Translations under genes and position numbers: made by a program
In this document: positions 12,762 through 21,097 of the stretch, piece after piece
Position numbering within the stretch: the first letter of the stretch is position 1
Layout: the number at the start of each line of letters is the position of its first letter
The notes under the pieces: generated by a model
The model's input: only the letters and a program-made list of their open reading frames with translations
Told to the model about the DNA's origin: nothing
The model's database searches: none
Assembly: GCA_944326455.1 (NCBI GenBank)
Contig: CALVEA010000005.1
Coordinates: 49,257-113,256 of the forward strand
DNA: 64,000 nucleotides
Direction: 5' to 3'
DNA from: Candidatus Gastranaerophilales bacterium
GTDB taxonomy: Bacteria > Cyanobacteriota > Vampirovibrionia > Gastranaerophilales > Gastranaerophilaceae

Positions 12762-14654
12762 TTAATTCAGCTCGTTTTGCACTATGGAAACAAACTCATC
12801 AGCAAGCTTCTCACTCCATTTATTATTAGCATCACCTTTTATAGTATTTAAAGCTTCTTCTTTTGACATAGCCGGTCTATAAGGTCTGTTTTCCAGCAAA
12901 GCGCAGTAAGAATCCACTATAAGAATAATCTGAGACTCTATAGGGATATTTTCCCCTGATATTTTGTTGGGATATCCTGTTCCGTTCCAGTTTTCATGAT
13001 GCTTTTCTATAATAGGAATAATATCAACTACATTACTTATCGGTTCCAGAATCTCCCTTGCTGCTATAACAGGATGCTGTTTAATAGATTGCTTGTCTTC
13101 TTCGGTAAGAGGTTCTTTTTTACCCAGAAGTTCTTTAGGAAGCATTGTATTCCCAATATCATACAACAAAACAGCAATTTTCAGCTTATCAATATTCTCT
13201 TTGGGCAAATCAAATCTTTTAGCAAGAAGGGATGCCAGTTGAACTTTTTGTTTTGTACCGTTTTGTGTATGTTCTGGATTATATGTCTTAATAAGAGCAT
13301 CCGAAACCTGATACAACATTTCATTATTAATATTCATCTCTTGCAGCTTATTTGTAAGCATTTTTGATGTTTTTATATCAAGAGGGATTCTATGTTTTGA
13401 CAAAATATCCATAAATGTATCAATTGCAACTTCCTGCCAAGAAGTTTCGCTTATCGGCTTAGCCAATGTAACCCTATTCCTGCCATTTCGTTTTGATTCA
13501 TACATCGCATGGTCTACTAATTCCAAGAGTTCATCAACATCATCAGAATGTTCAATATATGTTGCTACACCCAAACTTGCAGTAATATGCCCGATTTTTT
13601 CGAGATTAACAGCCTCAACAGCTTTTCTTATACGTTCAGCAACGACAAGGCCGCCCGCGGAGTCAACACCAGGCAAAATTACATTAAACTCTTCTCCGCC
13701 CATTCTTGCGGCAACATCGATTGAACGTCCATTGGTTTTTAAGACTTCTGCGATTGCTTTTATTGCAATATCACCGTAATTATGACCATACAAGTCATTA
13801 ATCTTCTTCAAATGATCCAAATCTATACCAATAACAGTAAATTTTTGGTTTTGTCTCTTGGAACGTATAGATTCTTTCTTAATAAACTCTTCAAAATATC
13901 TTCTATTGTACAGACCTGTCATACCGTCTGTTACAGCTTGTTCTTTCACTGCTTGGAACAAATCGGCTATAGTTATTGCCAATTCAATTTGTTTTGCAAA
14001 CAAATTTAAGAAATTTAACTCATTCTCTGTTGCATTTTCACGAGTCGAAAATACAACCAGCGAACCGAAATGAGAGTGATTATAAGAAAGGGGGACCAAA
14101 ATAAACGATTTAGCTTTTGTCTCAAGTGCAAAATTCATAGCAATATCATCTTGAAGGTTTGGAAGCACTCTTTTCACAAGATTTAATATATCTGTTGATT
14201 GATAAATCTTTTTCCCATCAATAGCCCCCGGTAAAGCTTCAATATCAGGGAATTTTAAACGTAAATCAGAAGGCTCGCACTTAAAATAATTAAAGAATTT
14301 ATCACCGAACAAATCTCCGGAACAAGCTACCAGCTGCAGATAATCGCCTTCATTATCAACCAGCCGTTTTGCAATACAGCTGTGCAGATATCCTAATTCA
14401 CCTTGTAAGCTGCTTACTGTTGCATTTAAAACACTTGACAGCGGCTTTGAAGAATTCATCATGTCCCAGATATGCTGCAATGTTAACATTTGCCTGTTTG
14501 CAGTATCCAATTCCTTCGTTCGGGCAGCAATTTCTTCTTCTAAACGAGCATTACGTTCATATAACTCCAACAAGGACTGCTTGCCGTTATATACGGATGA
14601 TTCTATATGATCTATTTGATTTTTAAAATTTTTTAGACTGTCAAAAAAGCCCAC
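12762..14654 (-). CDS. GAF-GGDEF-HD(GYP-like) signalling protein
   Basis: A 630-residue cytosolic protein. Residues 5-60 form a coiled coil, followed by a GAF-like sensor (about 75-235) and a GGDEF diguanylate cyclase (about 240-405) with intact GGEEF and an upstream RxxD inhibitory site (RSID, five residues before GGEEF). A C-terminal HD-GYP-like domain (about 415-630) completes it. The GYP part is kept (HHENWNGTGYP), but the HD pair reads YD (LLYDIGN), so one metal-binding His and the following Lys are lost. The protein is predicted to make cyclic-di-GMP, and its phosphodiesterase half may be inactive or only bind. It is the first gene of a run with PadR. Confidence 0.9.
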   Translation of the reverse strand: MGFFDSLKNFKNQIDHIESSVYNGKQSLLELYERNARLEEEIAARTKELDTANRQMLTLQHIWDMMNSSKPLSSVLNATVSSLQGELGYLHSCIAKRLVDNEGDYLQLVACSGDLFGDKFFNYFKCEPSDLRLKFPDIEALPGAIDGKKIYQSTDILNLVKRVLPNLQDDIAMNFALETKAKSFILVPLSYNHSHFGSLVVFSTRENATENELNFLNLFAKQIELAITIADLFQAVKEQAVTDGMTGLYNRRYFEEFIKKESIRSKRQNQKFTVIGIDLDHLKKINDLYGHNYGDIAIKAIAEVLKTNGRSIDVAARMGGEEFNVILPGVDSAGGLVVAERIRKAVEAVNLEKIGHITASLGVATYIEHSDDVDELLELVDHAMYESKRNGRNRVTLAKPISETSWQEVAIDTFMDILSKHRIPLDIKTSKMLTNKLQEMNINNEMLYQVSDALIKTYNPEHTQNGTKQKVQLASLLAKRFDLPKENIDKLKIAVLLYDIGNTMLPKELLGKKEPLTEEDKQSIKQHPVIAAREILEPISNVVDIIPIIEKHHENWNGTGYPNKISGENIPIESQIILIVDSYCALLENRPYRPAMSKEEALNTIKGDANNKWSEKLADEFVSIVQNELN

Positions 14655-14730
14655 AAGTCTTGCCCCATATATTTTAACCCTATTAGTATAACATATTTTA
14701 CGGGTTTACTTCAATAATAAAAATTAAAAT

Positions 14731-14804
14731 CCTCCTTGACGGGAATTGAACCCATGACCTCAGGCTTCGGAGACCTGCGCTCTATCCAACTGAGCTACAA
14801 GGAG
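14731..14804 (-). tRNA. tRNA-Arg (anticodon CCG)
   Basis: A full cloverleaf is readable on the minus strand. It has acceptor arm CTCCTTG/CAAGGAG, D-stem GCTC/GAGC, an anticodon loop with CCG (reads CGG, Arg), T-loop TTCAATT and discriminator G. The 3' CCA is not encoded, so it must be added by a nucleotidyltransferase. Confidence 0.96.
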
Positions 14805-14808
14805 GTGC

Positions 14809-14876
14809 GTGTTTTCAGTTTTTCAAAAATTACCTGTGTGTAATTTGTGGGTAATTTTTACAAGGTGTTTTCAGTT
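14809..14876. repeat. Direct repeat pair and inverted repeat upstream of tRNA-Arg
   Basis: A perfect 12-nt direct repeat (GTGTTTTCAGTT) occurs at 14809-14820 and 14865-14876. Between them lies a 9-bp inverted repeat (AAAAATTAC at 14825-14833, GTAATTTTT at 14851-14859). This occupies the leader region of the minus-strand tRNA gene. Function is unknown; a processing or operator site is possible. Confidence 0.5.
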
Positions 14877-14879
14877 ATG

Positions 14880-14888
14880 ATTGTATCA
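14880..14888 (-). promoter_or_regulatory. Candidate extended -10 for tRNA-Arg
   Basis: On the minus strand this reads TGA-TACAAT, a good extended -10, about 75 nt upstream of the mature tRNA 5' end. No clear -35 was found. The 321-nt gap between 14654 and 14976 otherwise holds only the tRNA and the repeats noted above. Confidence 0.4.
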
Positions 14889-14975
14889 CAGTCTCAATAA
14901 TAAAACTATCGAAATAATTATGGAAATAGCAAAATTTTATTTTATCAGATTTACAATAACTACAAGGAGTACTGC

Positions 14976-15230
14976 ATGAAAATATACTTTAACATATCTA
15001 ATCCTGCGATAAATAATTACCGCACATCTTTTAAAAGAAAGACAACAGAAGAACTTCAGCAAGAAGAACTAAAAATTGAATCAGAAGAGCGTTCTATCCA
15101 AAGACAGCTTAACCAGCTGGATAAAGAGCAAATAAAAATTGATAACGAAGAGACCAGGCTCAATAATGAGCAGAATCGTTTATACGATGAACAAAAAAGA
15201 ATTGACAGAGAAATAAGCAAACTCAGTTAA
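14976..15230 (+). CDS. Small coiled-coil protein
   Basis: An 84-residue protein with an AAGGAG ribosome-binding site 8-9 nt before the ATG. After an Asn-rich start (MKIYFNISNPAINNYRTSFKR), residues 25-84 form one long charged helix with repeated short units (EExRLNNEQNRLYDEQKRID and similar), a clear coiled coil. There is no signal peptide or membrane segment. The N-terminal NNYR-SFK motif resembles the motifs in the large protein at 29617-31635 and may be a lineage trait. It is convergent with nadC, with only 2 nt between stops. No function is proposed. Confidence 0.75.
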   Translation: MKIYFNISNPAINNYRTSFKRKTTEELQQEELKIESEERSIQRQLNQLDKEQIKIDNEETRLNNEQNRLYDEQKRIDREISKLS

Positions 15231-15232
15231 TT

Positions 15233-16066
15233 TTACCTGCAATCCAATCCCAAATCCAATGTTGGAGCTTTGGCAACAATAGCACTTGAAGAAATTATAT
15301 CTACACCGGTAGAGGCTATCTCGTTAACTGTATTTAAGTTAACATTTCCGCTTGCTTCAACAACTGCTTTATGATTGATTAATTTGACAGCTTCCCGCAT
15401 ATCTTCAATACTCATATTATCAAGCATGATTATATCTACATTACACCCCAAAGCTTCTCTTACCTGATTTAAGGTGTCACATTCAACTTCGATTTTGTGA
15501 GCATGTGAAATGTGTTTTCTTAATTTTTCAACAGCTTTGGTAATTGAACCTGCATATTTTATATGATTATCCTTAATCATTGCGCAATCAGACAAATTAA
15601 ACCTATGCAATGTTCCGCCGCCCATTTTTACGGAATATTTTTCAAAAGCTCTAAATCCGGGTGTAGTTTTTCTTGTATCCACAATCTTAGCTAAGTGTGC
15701 GCCAATTGCTTTTTGATACTTGTTTGTTTCTGTCGCAATACCGCTCATCCTCTGAACATAATTCAGAGCAGTTCTTTCACCCATTAATATATACCTTGCC
15801 GGACCTTTAATATCAGCGATTTTATCACCTTTTTTGATTTCATCGCCGTCATTAAAATAAAACTTTATTTCCACATCCAGAGATAATATTTTAAATACCG
15901 ACTCAAACACTGACTTGCCGCAAAAAACGCCGTCATTTCGAGTATTTAACGAGCATTCAAGCTTATCATTCTCATCTGTTAAATAGTCTGTTGTAATATC
16001 CCCAAAACCTATATCCTCCTGTAGCGCATTTTTTATGTGATCTTCAATAAAAAATTTATCCAGCAT
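15233..16066 (-). CDS. nadC: Quinolinate phosphoribosyltransferase (nicotinate-nucleotide pyrophosphorylase)
   Basis: It converts quinolinate and PRPP to nicotinate mononucleotide in de novo NAD synthesis. The 277 residues have the family motifs EDIGFGDITTDYL (residues 16-28), ERTALNYVQRMSGIAT, DTRKTTPGFRAFEKYSVKMGGGTLHRFNL and the barrel motif DIIMLDNM, with a late SGNVNLNTVNEIASTGVDIIS. Length is normal. It overlaps nadB by 11 nt and is read after it. nadA, needed to complete the pathway, is not in the window. Confidence 0.97.
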   Translation of the reverse strand: MLDKFFIEDHIKNALQEDIGFGDITTDYLTDENDKLECSLNTRNDGVFCGKSVFESVFKILSLDVEIKFYFNDGDEIKKGDKIADIKGPARYILMGERTALNYVQRMSGIATETNKYQKAIGAHLAKIVDTRKTTPGFRAFEKYSVKMGGGTLHRFNLSDCAMIKDNHIKYAGSITKAVEKLRKHISHAHKIEVECDTLNQVREALGCNVDIIMLDNMSIEDMREAVKLINHKAVVEASGNVNLNTVNEIASTGVDIISSSAIVAKAPTLDLGLDCR

Positions 16067-17681
16067 ACATAAGCTCCTTTATCATATTTTTAGTCAAATT
16101 AGAATGTTCGGCTACATCATTCGTTTGCCTGTAATCTAAGCGTGAATGTGCGCCGCGTGACTCTTTGCGATTTAATGCAGCCTCAATTACCAAAGTCGCA
16201 GTTGTCAGCATATTTCGATATTCATATTCTGAAATTGAAACACATTTTCTGTATCTTTTAAAATTTTCTTTAAGAATACTAATACTTTCTTGGGCTTTTA
16301 GAAGTGATTCTTCTGAACGAACTATTCCCACATTATCCCACATAATGTCTTTAAGTTTTTGTTTAAGACTCATAACATCATACACAGTCTCGTTTACTGA
16401 AGCAGAATACATATCAATAGTTCTTATTATAGCGGAGTCTATTTTCTTTGGAGGCACTAAACTTGTGAAAGAAATATAATCTGCAAGCTCATAGGCACTT
16501 ACAACACATTCCAGTAATGAGTTGCTCGCAAGGCGATTAGCACCATGCAAACCGGTCGATGCAGTTTCTCCAATAGCATAGAGACCTTTTATAGAAGTTT
16601 TTCCCTCTACTGTTGCCTTTATACCTCCCATAGTATAGTGAGCCGCAGGTGCAACAGGAATCGGTCGTTTAGAAATATCAAGACCTCTTTCTATACAATT
16701 TTTAGAAATTGTAGGAAATCTGTCAAACAGTTTAGCTTTATCTATAAATGAAGCATTCAAAAACACATTTGAAGAGTGGGTTTTATTCATTTCACTAAAA
16801 ATTGCCCTGGTTACAATATCTCTTGGAGCAAGTTCTCTTCTGTCATGATAAGCTCCCATAAATTCCTTGCCTTCATTATTGATAAGTTTTGCACCTTCAC
16901 CCCGAACAGCCTCTGAAATGAGGAATCTTTCCCGGCTCTCCGGGCTTAATGCTAAAGCTGTAGGATGAAATTGAATAAACTCCATATCTTGGATAACAGC
17001 ACCGGCATTAAATGCCAAATCTATGCCATCGCCGGTAGCACCTTCAGGGTTTGTTGTATATTTATATAATTGCCCGGCTCCGCCTGTTGCAAGAACTACA
17101 GCTGATGAATAAACAATTTCATGTTCTCCTGTCAAATCATTGTAGACTATTGCACCTTTACACTCATTCTCTGAGTTTACTAAAAGTTCTGCCGCAATTG
17201 TATGTTCTAAAACCGTAATGTTAGGATTCTTTAAAACAGCCTTTACCAGGACATCCGTAATTCCTTTTCCAGTAGCGTCACCGCCTACATGTAAAATTCT
17301 TCTGCAGCTATGAGCAGCTTCCAGAGTAAAATTCAAATTTCCGGAGGCATCTTTATCAAAGTTAACTCCATAATTTTCCATTAAATCATTGATTACTTCA
17401 TCAGACATACCGGAAATATATTTCACAACCTCAGGTTCACTCAAACCTGCACCTGCTTTTATAGTATCCTCTGTATGGAGTTCAATGTTATCAGTCGGAT
17501 TCTGGTGTAAAACCCCGACAATACCTCCTTGAGCATACCGGGAATTACTCTCTCCCAACGAGTATTTTGTTACTAAAAGTACACCGTCCGGAAGATTTAT
17601 TTGCTCAGACATCTTTAGTGCTGCATATAAACCTGCGGCACCGCTGCCTATTATTACTACCGAATATTCAGAATATTTCAT
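16056..17681 (-). CDS. nadB: L-aspartate oxidase
   Basis: A flavoenzyme that oxidises L-aspartate to iminoaspartate, the first step to quinolinate. The 541 residues begin with the FAD-binding motif VVIIGSGAAGLYAAL, followed by NSRYAQGGIVGV, the active-site region (FIQFHPTAL, AVRGEGAKLINNEG, ELAPRDIVTRAI) and HYTMGGIKATVEGKTSIKGLYAIGE. The succinate-dehydrogenase-like helical C-terminus ends with ESRGAHSRLDY. Fully typical. It forms a coupled pair with nadC (11-nt overlap). Confidence 0.97.
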   Translation of the reverse strand: MKYSEYSVVIIGSGAAGLYAALKMSEQINLPDGVLLVTKYSLGESNSRYAQGGIVGVLHQNPTDNIELHTEDTIKAGAGLSEPEVVKYISGMSDEVINDLMENYGVNFDKDASGNLNFTLEAAHSCRRILHVGGDATGKGITDVLVKAVLKNPNITVLEHTIAAELLVNSENECKGAIVYNDLTGEHEIVYSSAVVLATGGAGQLYKYTTNPEGATGDGIDLAFNAGAVIQDMEFIQFHPTALALSPESRERFLISEAVRGEGAKLINNEGKEFMGAYHDRRELAPRDIVTRAIFSEMNKTHSSNVFLNASFIDKAKLFDRFPTISKNCIERGLDISKRPIPVAPAAHYTMGGIKATVEGKTSIKGLYAIGETASTGLHGANRLASNSLLECVVSAYELADYISFTSLVPPKKIDSAIIRTIDMYSASVNETVYDVMSLKQKLKDIMWDNVGIVRSEESLLKAQESISILKENFKRYRKCVSISEYEYRNMLTTATLVIEAALNRKESRGAHSRLDYRQTNDVAEHSNLTKNMIKELMYAG

Positions 17682-17760
17682 GCATTACCTCAAATCTGTA
17701 TATTTATATTTTAAAACAAAAATAATACAGAGAAGTTAATATAATATAAAGATTTGAAAA

Positions 17761-18543
17761 CTATCTGATAGGCATTGCCGTCAGTTGAACAATTTTAGGA
17801 TTAAGAGTATCCTCTATTAAGGAATATTCTGTATCTACAACAGAAGAAAGCTCTTTAGCTTTTGCCATATCTGCATCATATCCGGCAATATCGCCCGCTT
17901 TTTTCTTATACATTGCTCTATCTGCATAGTATTTTGCTTTATTCGGCGAACGAGAAATCAACAAATCATATACACGCACTGAGACTTTATATCTGCCGAC
18001 TTCTTCATATACACTGGCAAGGCATGCAAATCCCGCATACGCAGTTGAATCCACTGCAATTATGCTATTGCAATAAGATAACGCACCTTTATAATTTCCT
18101 ACTTCTTTGAATAGTAAAGCTATACGCAGCCTATCCATAAATTCATCGCTACCTGATTTCAAATAATCATCAAGCGCGCCTTTATAATCACCATAGTACA
18201 TACGTATAACGGCTCTATCACGGTAAAGACCTTTTAACTGGGCGTCACTCTGATAAGACGGAAAAGTTTTGATGGCTCTGTCCATTTCTAATAATGCACC
18301 GTCTTTATTTTTCATTTTTGCCAAATATACAGCATTGTTTCTATGAAACATCCACTCTGTTGCTGCGGCATTATCAGTCAACTTCGCCCACAACAAGCGA
18401 GTGTTAGAACCCCAAAACGCAAGCTGAATAAATTTATTTCCCGGAGGAGTACATACCCAAACAAGAAAAATAAAAGCCATTATTATAATTGATAATATAA
18501 TAGTATCATTTCTTCGTTCTTTTGCATTAAAATTTCTTATCAT
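17761..18543 (-). CDS. Membrane-anchored TPR protein
   Basis: A 260-residue protein with one N-terminal hydrophobic segment (about residues 13-31, TIILSIIIMAFIFLVWVC). About four or five tetratricopeptide repeats (residues 65-240) follow, with the usual A..Y/F..A spacing (for example GDYKGALDDYLKSG, GNYKGALSYCNSII, GRYKVSVRVYDLLI). It is probably anchored in the inner membrane with the repeat domain in the periplasm, acting as a protein-binding scaffold. The partner is unknown. It lies between nadB and the HExxH protein gene on the same strand. Confidence 0.8.
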   Translation of the reverse strand: MIRNFNAKERRNDTIILSIIIMAFIFLVWVCTPPGNKFIQLAFWGSNTRLLWAKLTDNAAATEWMFHRNNAVYLAKMKNKDGALLEMDRAIKTFPSYQSDAQLKGLYRDRAVIRMYYGDYKGALDDYLKSGSDEFMDRLRIALLFKEVGNYKGALSYCNSIIAVDSTAYAGFACLASVYEEVGRYKVSVRVYDLLISRSPNKAKYYADRAMYKKKAGDIAGYDADMAKAKELSSVVDTEYSLIEDTLNPKIVQLTAMPIR

Positions 18544-18620
18544 AATTAATCTCTTCTTCTTGGTCAGGTATCATGATTTTACTAAAAAATTCAAAAAAAA
18601 TAAAGATAATATTAAAATAT

Positions 18621-19403
18621 TTAAAGAAGTATTTTCTTCAACCCGGTCAGTAATGGGATTTTATTTAAAGATATAGCCTCGTCTAACCTTATTAATATAT
18701 TAGGAGCTTTTACCTCTAGAAGCTTTCTGTTTGTAAAATACACCTCCAAACACCTGGCAAAAAGTTCCGTTTCTGAATTATAATACCTATTTAGCCGTGA
18801 AATTCTTGAATTTATTCGTTTAAGGAACCTTTGTTTTGACTTAATTTTTAGGTAACTCAAACAAGTTTTATCTATATTGGGAAAATCTTTATCCGCTGTT
18901 TCAACAGAAATAATTCTTCCGGGAATTTTTACTTTATCATATTTTAATAAATACGAAGCGGGATAACAGAATTTGTTTTCTATAGGTCGATATCGCGAAG
19001 TTATTTTAAAATCCTTATAATCATTTTTTATAAAATCAGACAAGCATTTTATTTCATGTCTTAACTCATCAGCCATCTTGAACAACGAAGCGGCTGTTTC
19101 TTTCGGAATTAACGAAACAGTTACCTCTATTAATTCATTTAACAACTCGTCTGATAAATCTCCAAATACAAAGTCAAGAGATTTCAAAGATTTATCATGG
19201 GTATAATGAATATAATGAGCAAATTCATGAATCAAAATTCCCAAAATATTTTCCTGACCTTTGGCAATATCAATTCTATATTTATTACCTGCCAGGAAAA
19301 ATCCTTTATTACCCCGAGCTTTATTTTTTCCGACATTAACTGTCAGTCCGCAAGACTCAATATATGAGATTAAGTCCGGGGTTCTGTCTCTTTTATTATC
19401 CAT
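18621..19403 (-). CDS. Putative zinc metallopeptidase-like protein (HExxH)
   Basis: A 260-residue soluble protein with HEFAHYIHYTH at about residues 59-69, a zinc-peptidase HExxH motif. A possible third ligand lies in the ETELFARCLEVYF segment near residue 215. This arrangement resembles small ImmA/IrrE- or phage-type metallopeptidase folds, but the family is not certain. There is no signal peptide. Its ATG lies inside the end of cutA (34-nt overlap), with GGAAGA about 10 nt upstream. Substrate and role are unknown. Confidence 0.72.
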   Translation of the reverse strand: MDNKRDRTPDLISYIESCGLTVNVGKNKARGNKGFFLAGNKYRIDIAKGQENILGILIHEFAHYIHYTHDKSLKSLDFVFGDLSDELLNELIEVTVSLIPKETAASLFKMADELRHEIKCLSDFIKNDYKDFKITSRYRPIENKFCYPASYLLKYDKVKIPGRIISVETADKDFPNIDKTCLSYLKIKSKQRFLKRINSRISRLNRYYNSETELFARCLEVYFTNRKLLEVKAPNILIRLDEAISLNKIPLLTGLKKILL

Positions 19404-19699
19404 TTCAAATAATCTTCCGAACAGTCAACAACCGGCAATGCTATAATCTCAGGAACCGTATATGGATGCATGTCTTCAATAACAAGCTTAACTTTCCCAT
19501 AATTCGCACGCCGTGTTTTTATCATCATTAAAATTTCTTTTTCTTCACAAAACTCTCCATCCCATGAAAAAGAAGATTTTACCTGATCAATCATTGAAAC
19601 ACATGCAGCAAGCTTGTGCTTTAAAAGTATTTTTACAATATCCTTAGCGACCTTTTTACTTTTCGCAGGTATTGTGCAATAAATTACAACTATATCCAT
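19370..19699 (-). CDS. cutA: CutA-type divalent-cation tolerance protein
   Basis: A 109-residue member of the CutA1 family, small trimeric proteins linked by genetics to divalent-cation tolerance, with unclear biochemistry. The start (VVIYCTIPAKSKKVAKDIVKILLKHKLAACVSM), the middle SSFSWDGEFCEEKEILMMIKT and the end HPYTVPEIIALPV match the family closely. It starts 9 nt after glcD and overlaps the HExxH gene by 34 nt, so the three probably share a transcript. Confidence 0.93.
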   Translation of the reverse strand: MDIVVIYCTIPAKSKKVAKDIVKILLKHKLAACVSMIDQVKSSFSWDGEFCEEKEILMMIKTRRANYGKVKLVIEDMHPYTVPEIIALPVVDCSEDYLKWIIKETEPRT

Positions 19700-19708
19700 A
19701 ATCTCTCC

Positions 19709-21097
19709 TTATATTATAAAAATCTTACCCGGATTCAAAATATTTTTAGGATCAAATACTTTTTTCACCATTTTCATATACTCTACAGCTTTCTTATCTA
19801 TAGTATTTTCCAAGTAAGCTAATTTTTCAATCCCTATGCCATGCTCAGCAGAGATTGTACCTCCAAGCTCCCAGGCGGCTTTGTACATTTCTGATTTTGC
19901 ATTTATATAATTTCTAAACTGCTCTTCATCTTCCAAATTCAAAGCAATTTGCGGATGGATATTCCCATCACCGACATGCCCCACCAGACACATCTTAAGA
20001 TTATATTTAGATGATATCTCACGGCACATAGAAACCATTTCCGCTAGATTTTGTCTTGGAACAATAATATCATCAGATACAACATCCGGCGCAAGTTTGG
20101 CTGAAGCCGCGAAGCTTGCGCGTCTTGCTGTCCAAATATTTTCACATTCTTCAGATGAAACAGCGGCTTTTATATCAAATGCTCCAAATTTGTTTAATAC
20201 AGAAATAACTCTTGCTTGTTGAGTATCCATAGAGGTTTCAAAACCGTCAATCTCTATAAGCAGCATAGAATCCGCAGAAGTATTTAAATTACAAGGATAA
20301 AAAGATTCTACCGTCCTAATCGAATTATTGTCCATAAAGTCTATAGCTGAAGGGAATACTTTTTCTATAATTATTCCGTCTACAGCACCTATAGCCTCTT
20401 TCATTGTGTGAAAATACGCCGTTATAACCCGATGAGTTTCAGGTTTTGGAATCAATTTTAAAACAGCTTCCACTACAATTGCAAGAGTACCTTCGCTGCC
20501 TACTATTAATTGATTCAAATGATACCCTGATGCATCTTTAATAGTATTAGCACCCAATGTCATTAGTTCGCCGTCAGCTGTTACAACTTTGAGACTCAGA
20601 ATGTAATCCTTAGTCGTCCCATATTTAAAAGACATAGCCCCGCCGGATGACTGTGCAATACTTCCCCCAACCGTAGAAACCTTGAAATTAGAAGGGTCAG
20701 GAGGATAGAACAAACCGAATTCTTCCACATAGGATTTTAAATCTCCTAAAACAACGCCGGGCTGCACTCTAACTGTCATATTTGAAGTATTTAACTCCAA
20801 TATTTTATTCATTTTAGAAAAATTCATCACAATGCCGCCCTTTTTACAAACACAAGCTCCTACCATATTTGTTCCTGCACCTCTGGCAACAATTGGAATT
20901 TCATGTTTGTCCGCATATTTTACAAGGGATTGAACATCTTCTATTGATTCAACAAATACAACTAAATCAGGAAGAACCCCTTGTTCATCCATATTGGACG
21001 CATCACACGAATAGCAGTAACGTTCTTCCACTGCTGTCAGAACGTTACTATCCTTAAGAAAAGATTTAATATTTTCAACATTATTTTTCAACAACAT
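19709..21097 (-). CDS. FAD-binding oxidase, GlcD-like (glycolate/lactate dehydrogenase family)
   Basis: A 462-residue FAD-linked oxidase of the GlcD/DLD type. The N-terminal FAD-binding domain has PIVARGAGTNMVGACV and VQPGVVLGDL, then PPDPSNFKVSTVGGSIAQSSGG, and the C-terminal cap ends GGTISAEHGIGIEKL with FDPKNILNPGKI. Such enzymes oxidise glycolate, D-lactate or similar 2-hydroxy acids. The usual partners GlcE and GlcF are not adjacent. The start codon overlaps the end of the giant coiled-coil gene by 17 nt. The exact substrate cannot be read. Confidence 0.92.
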   Translation of the reverse strand: MLLKNNVENIKSFLKDSNVLTAVEERYCYSCDASNMDEQGVLPDLVVFVESIEDVQSLVKYADKHEIPIVARGAGTNMVGACVCKKGGIVMNFSKMNKILELNTSNMTVRVQPGVVLGDLKSYVEEFGLFYPPDPSNFKVSTVGGSIAQSSGGAMSFKYGTTKDYILSLKVVTADGELMTLGANTIKDASGYHLNQLIVGSEGTLAIVVEAVLKLIPKPETHRVITAYFHTMKEAIGAVDGIIIEKVFPSAIDFMDNNSIRTVESFYPCNLNTSADSMLLIEIDGFETSMDTQQARVISVLNKFGAFDIKAAVSSEECENIWTARRASFAASAKLAPDVVSDDIIVPRQNLAEMVSMCREISSKYNLKMCLVGHVGDGNIHPQIALNLEDEEQFRNYINAKSEMYKAAWELGGTISAEHGIGIEKLAYLENTIDKKAVEYMKMVKKVFDPKNILNPGKIFII

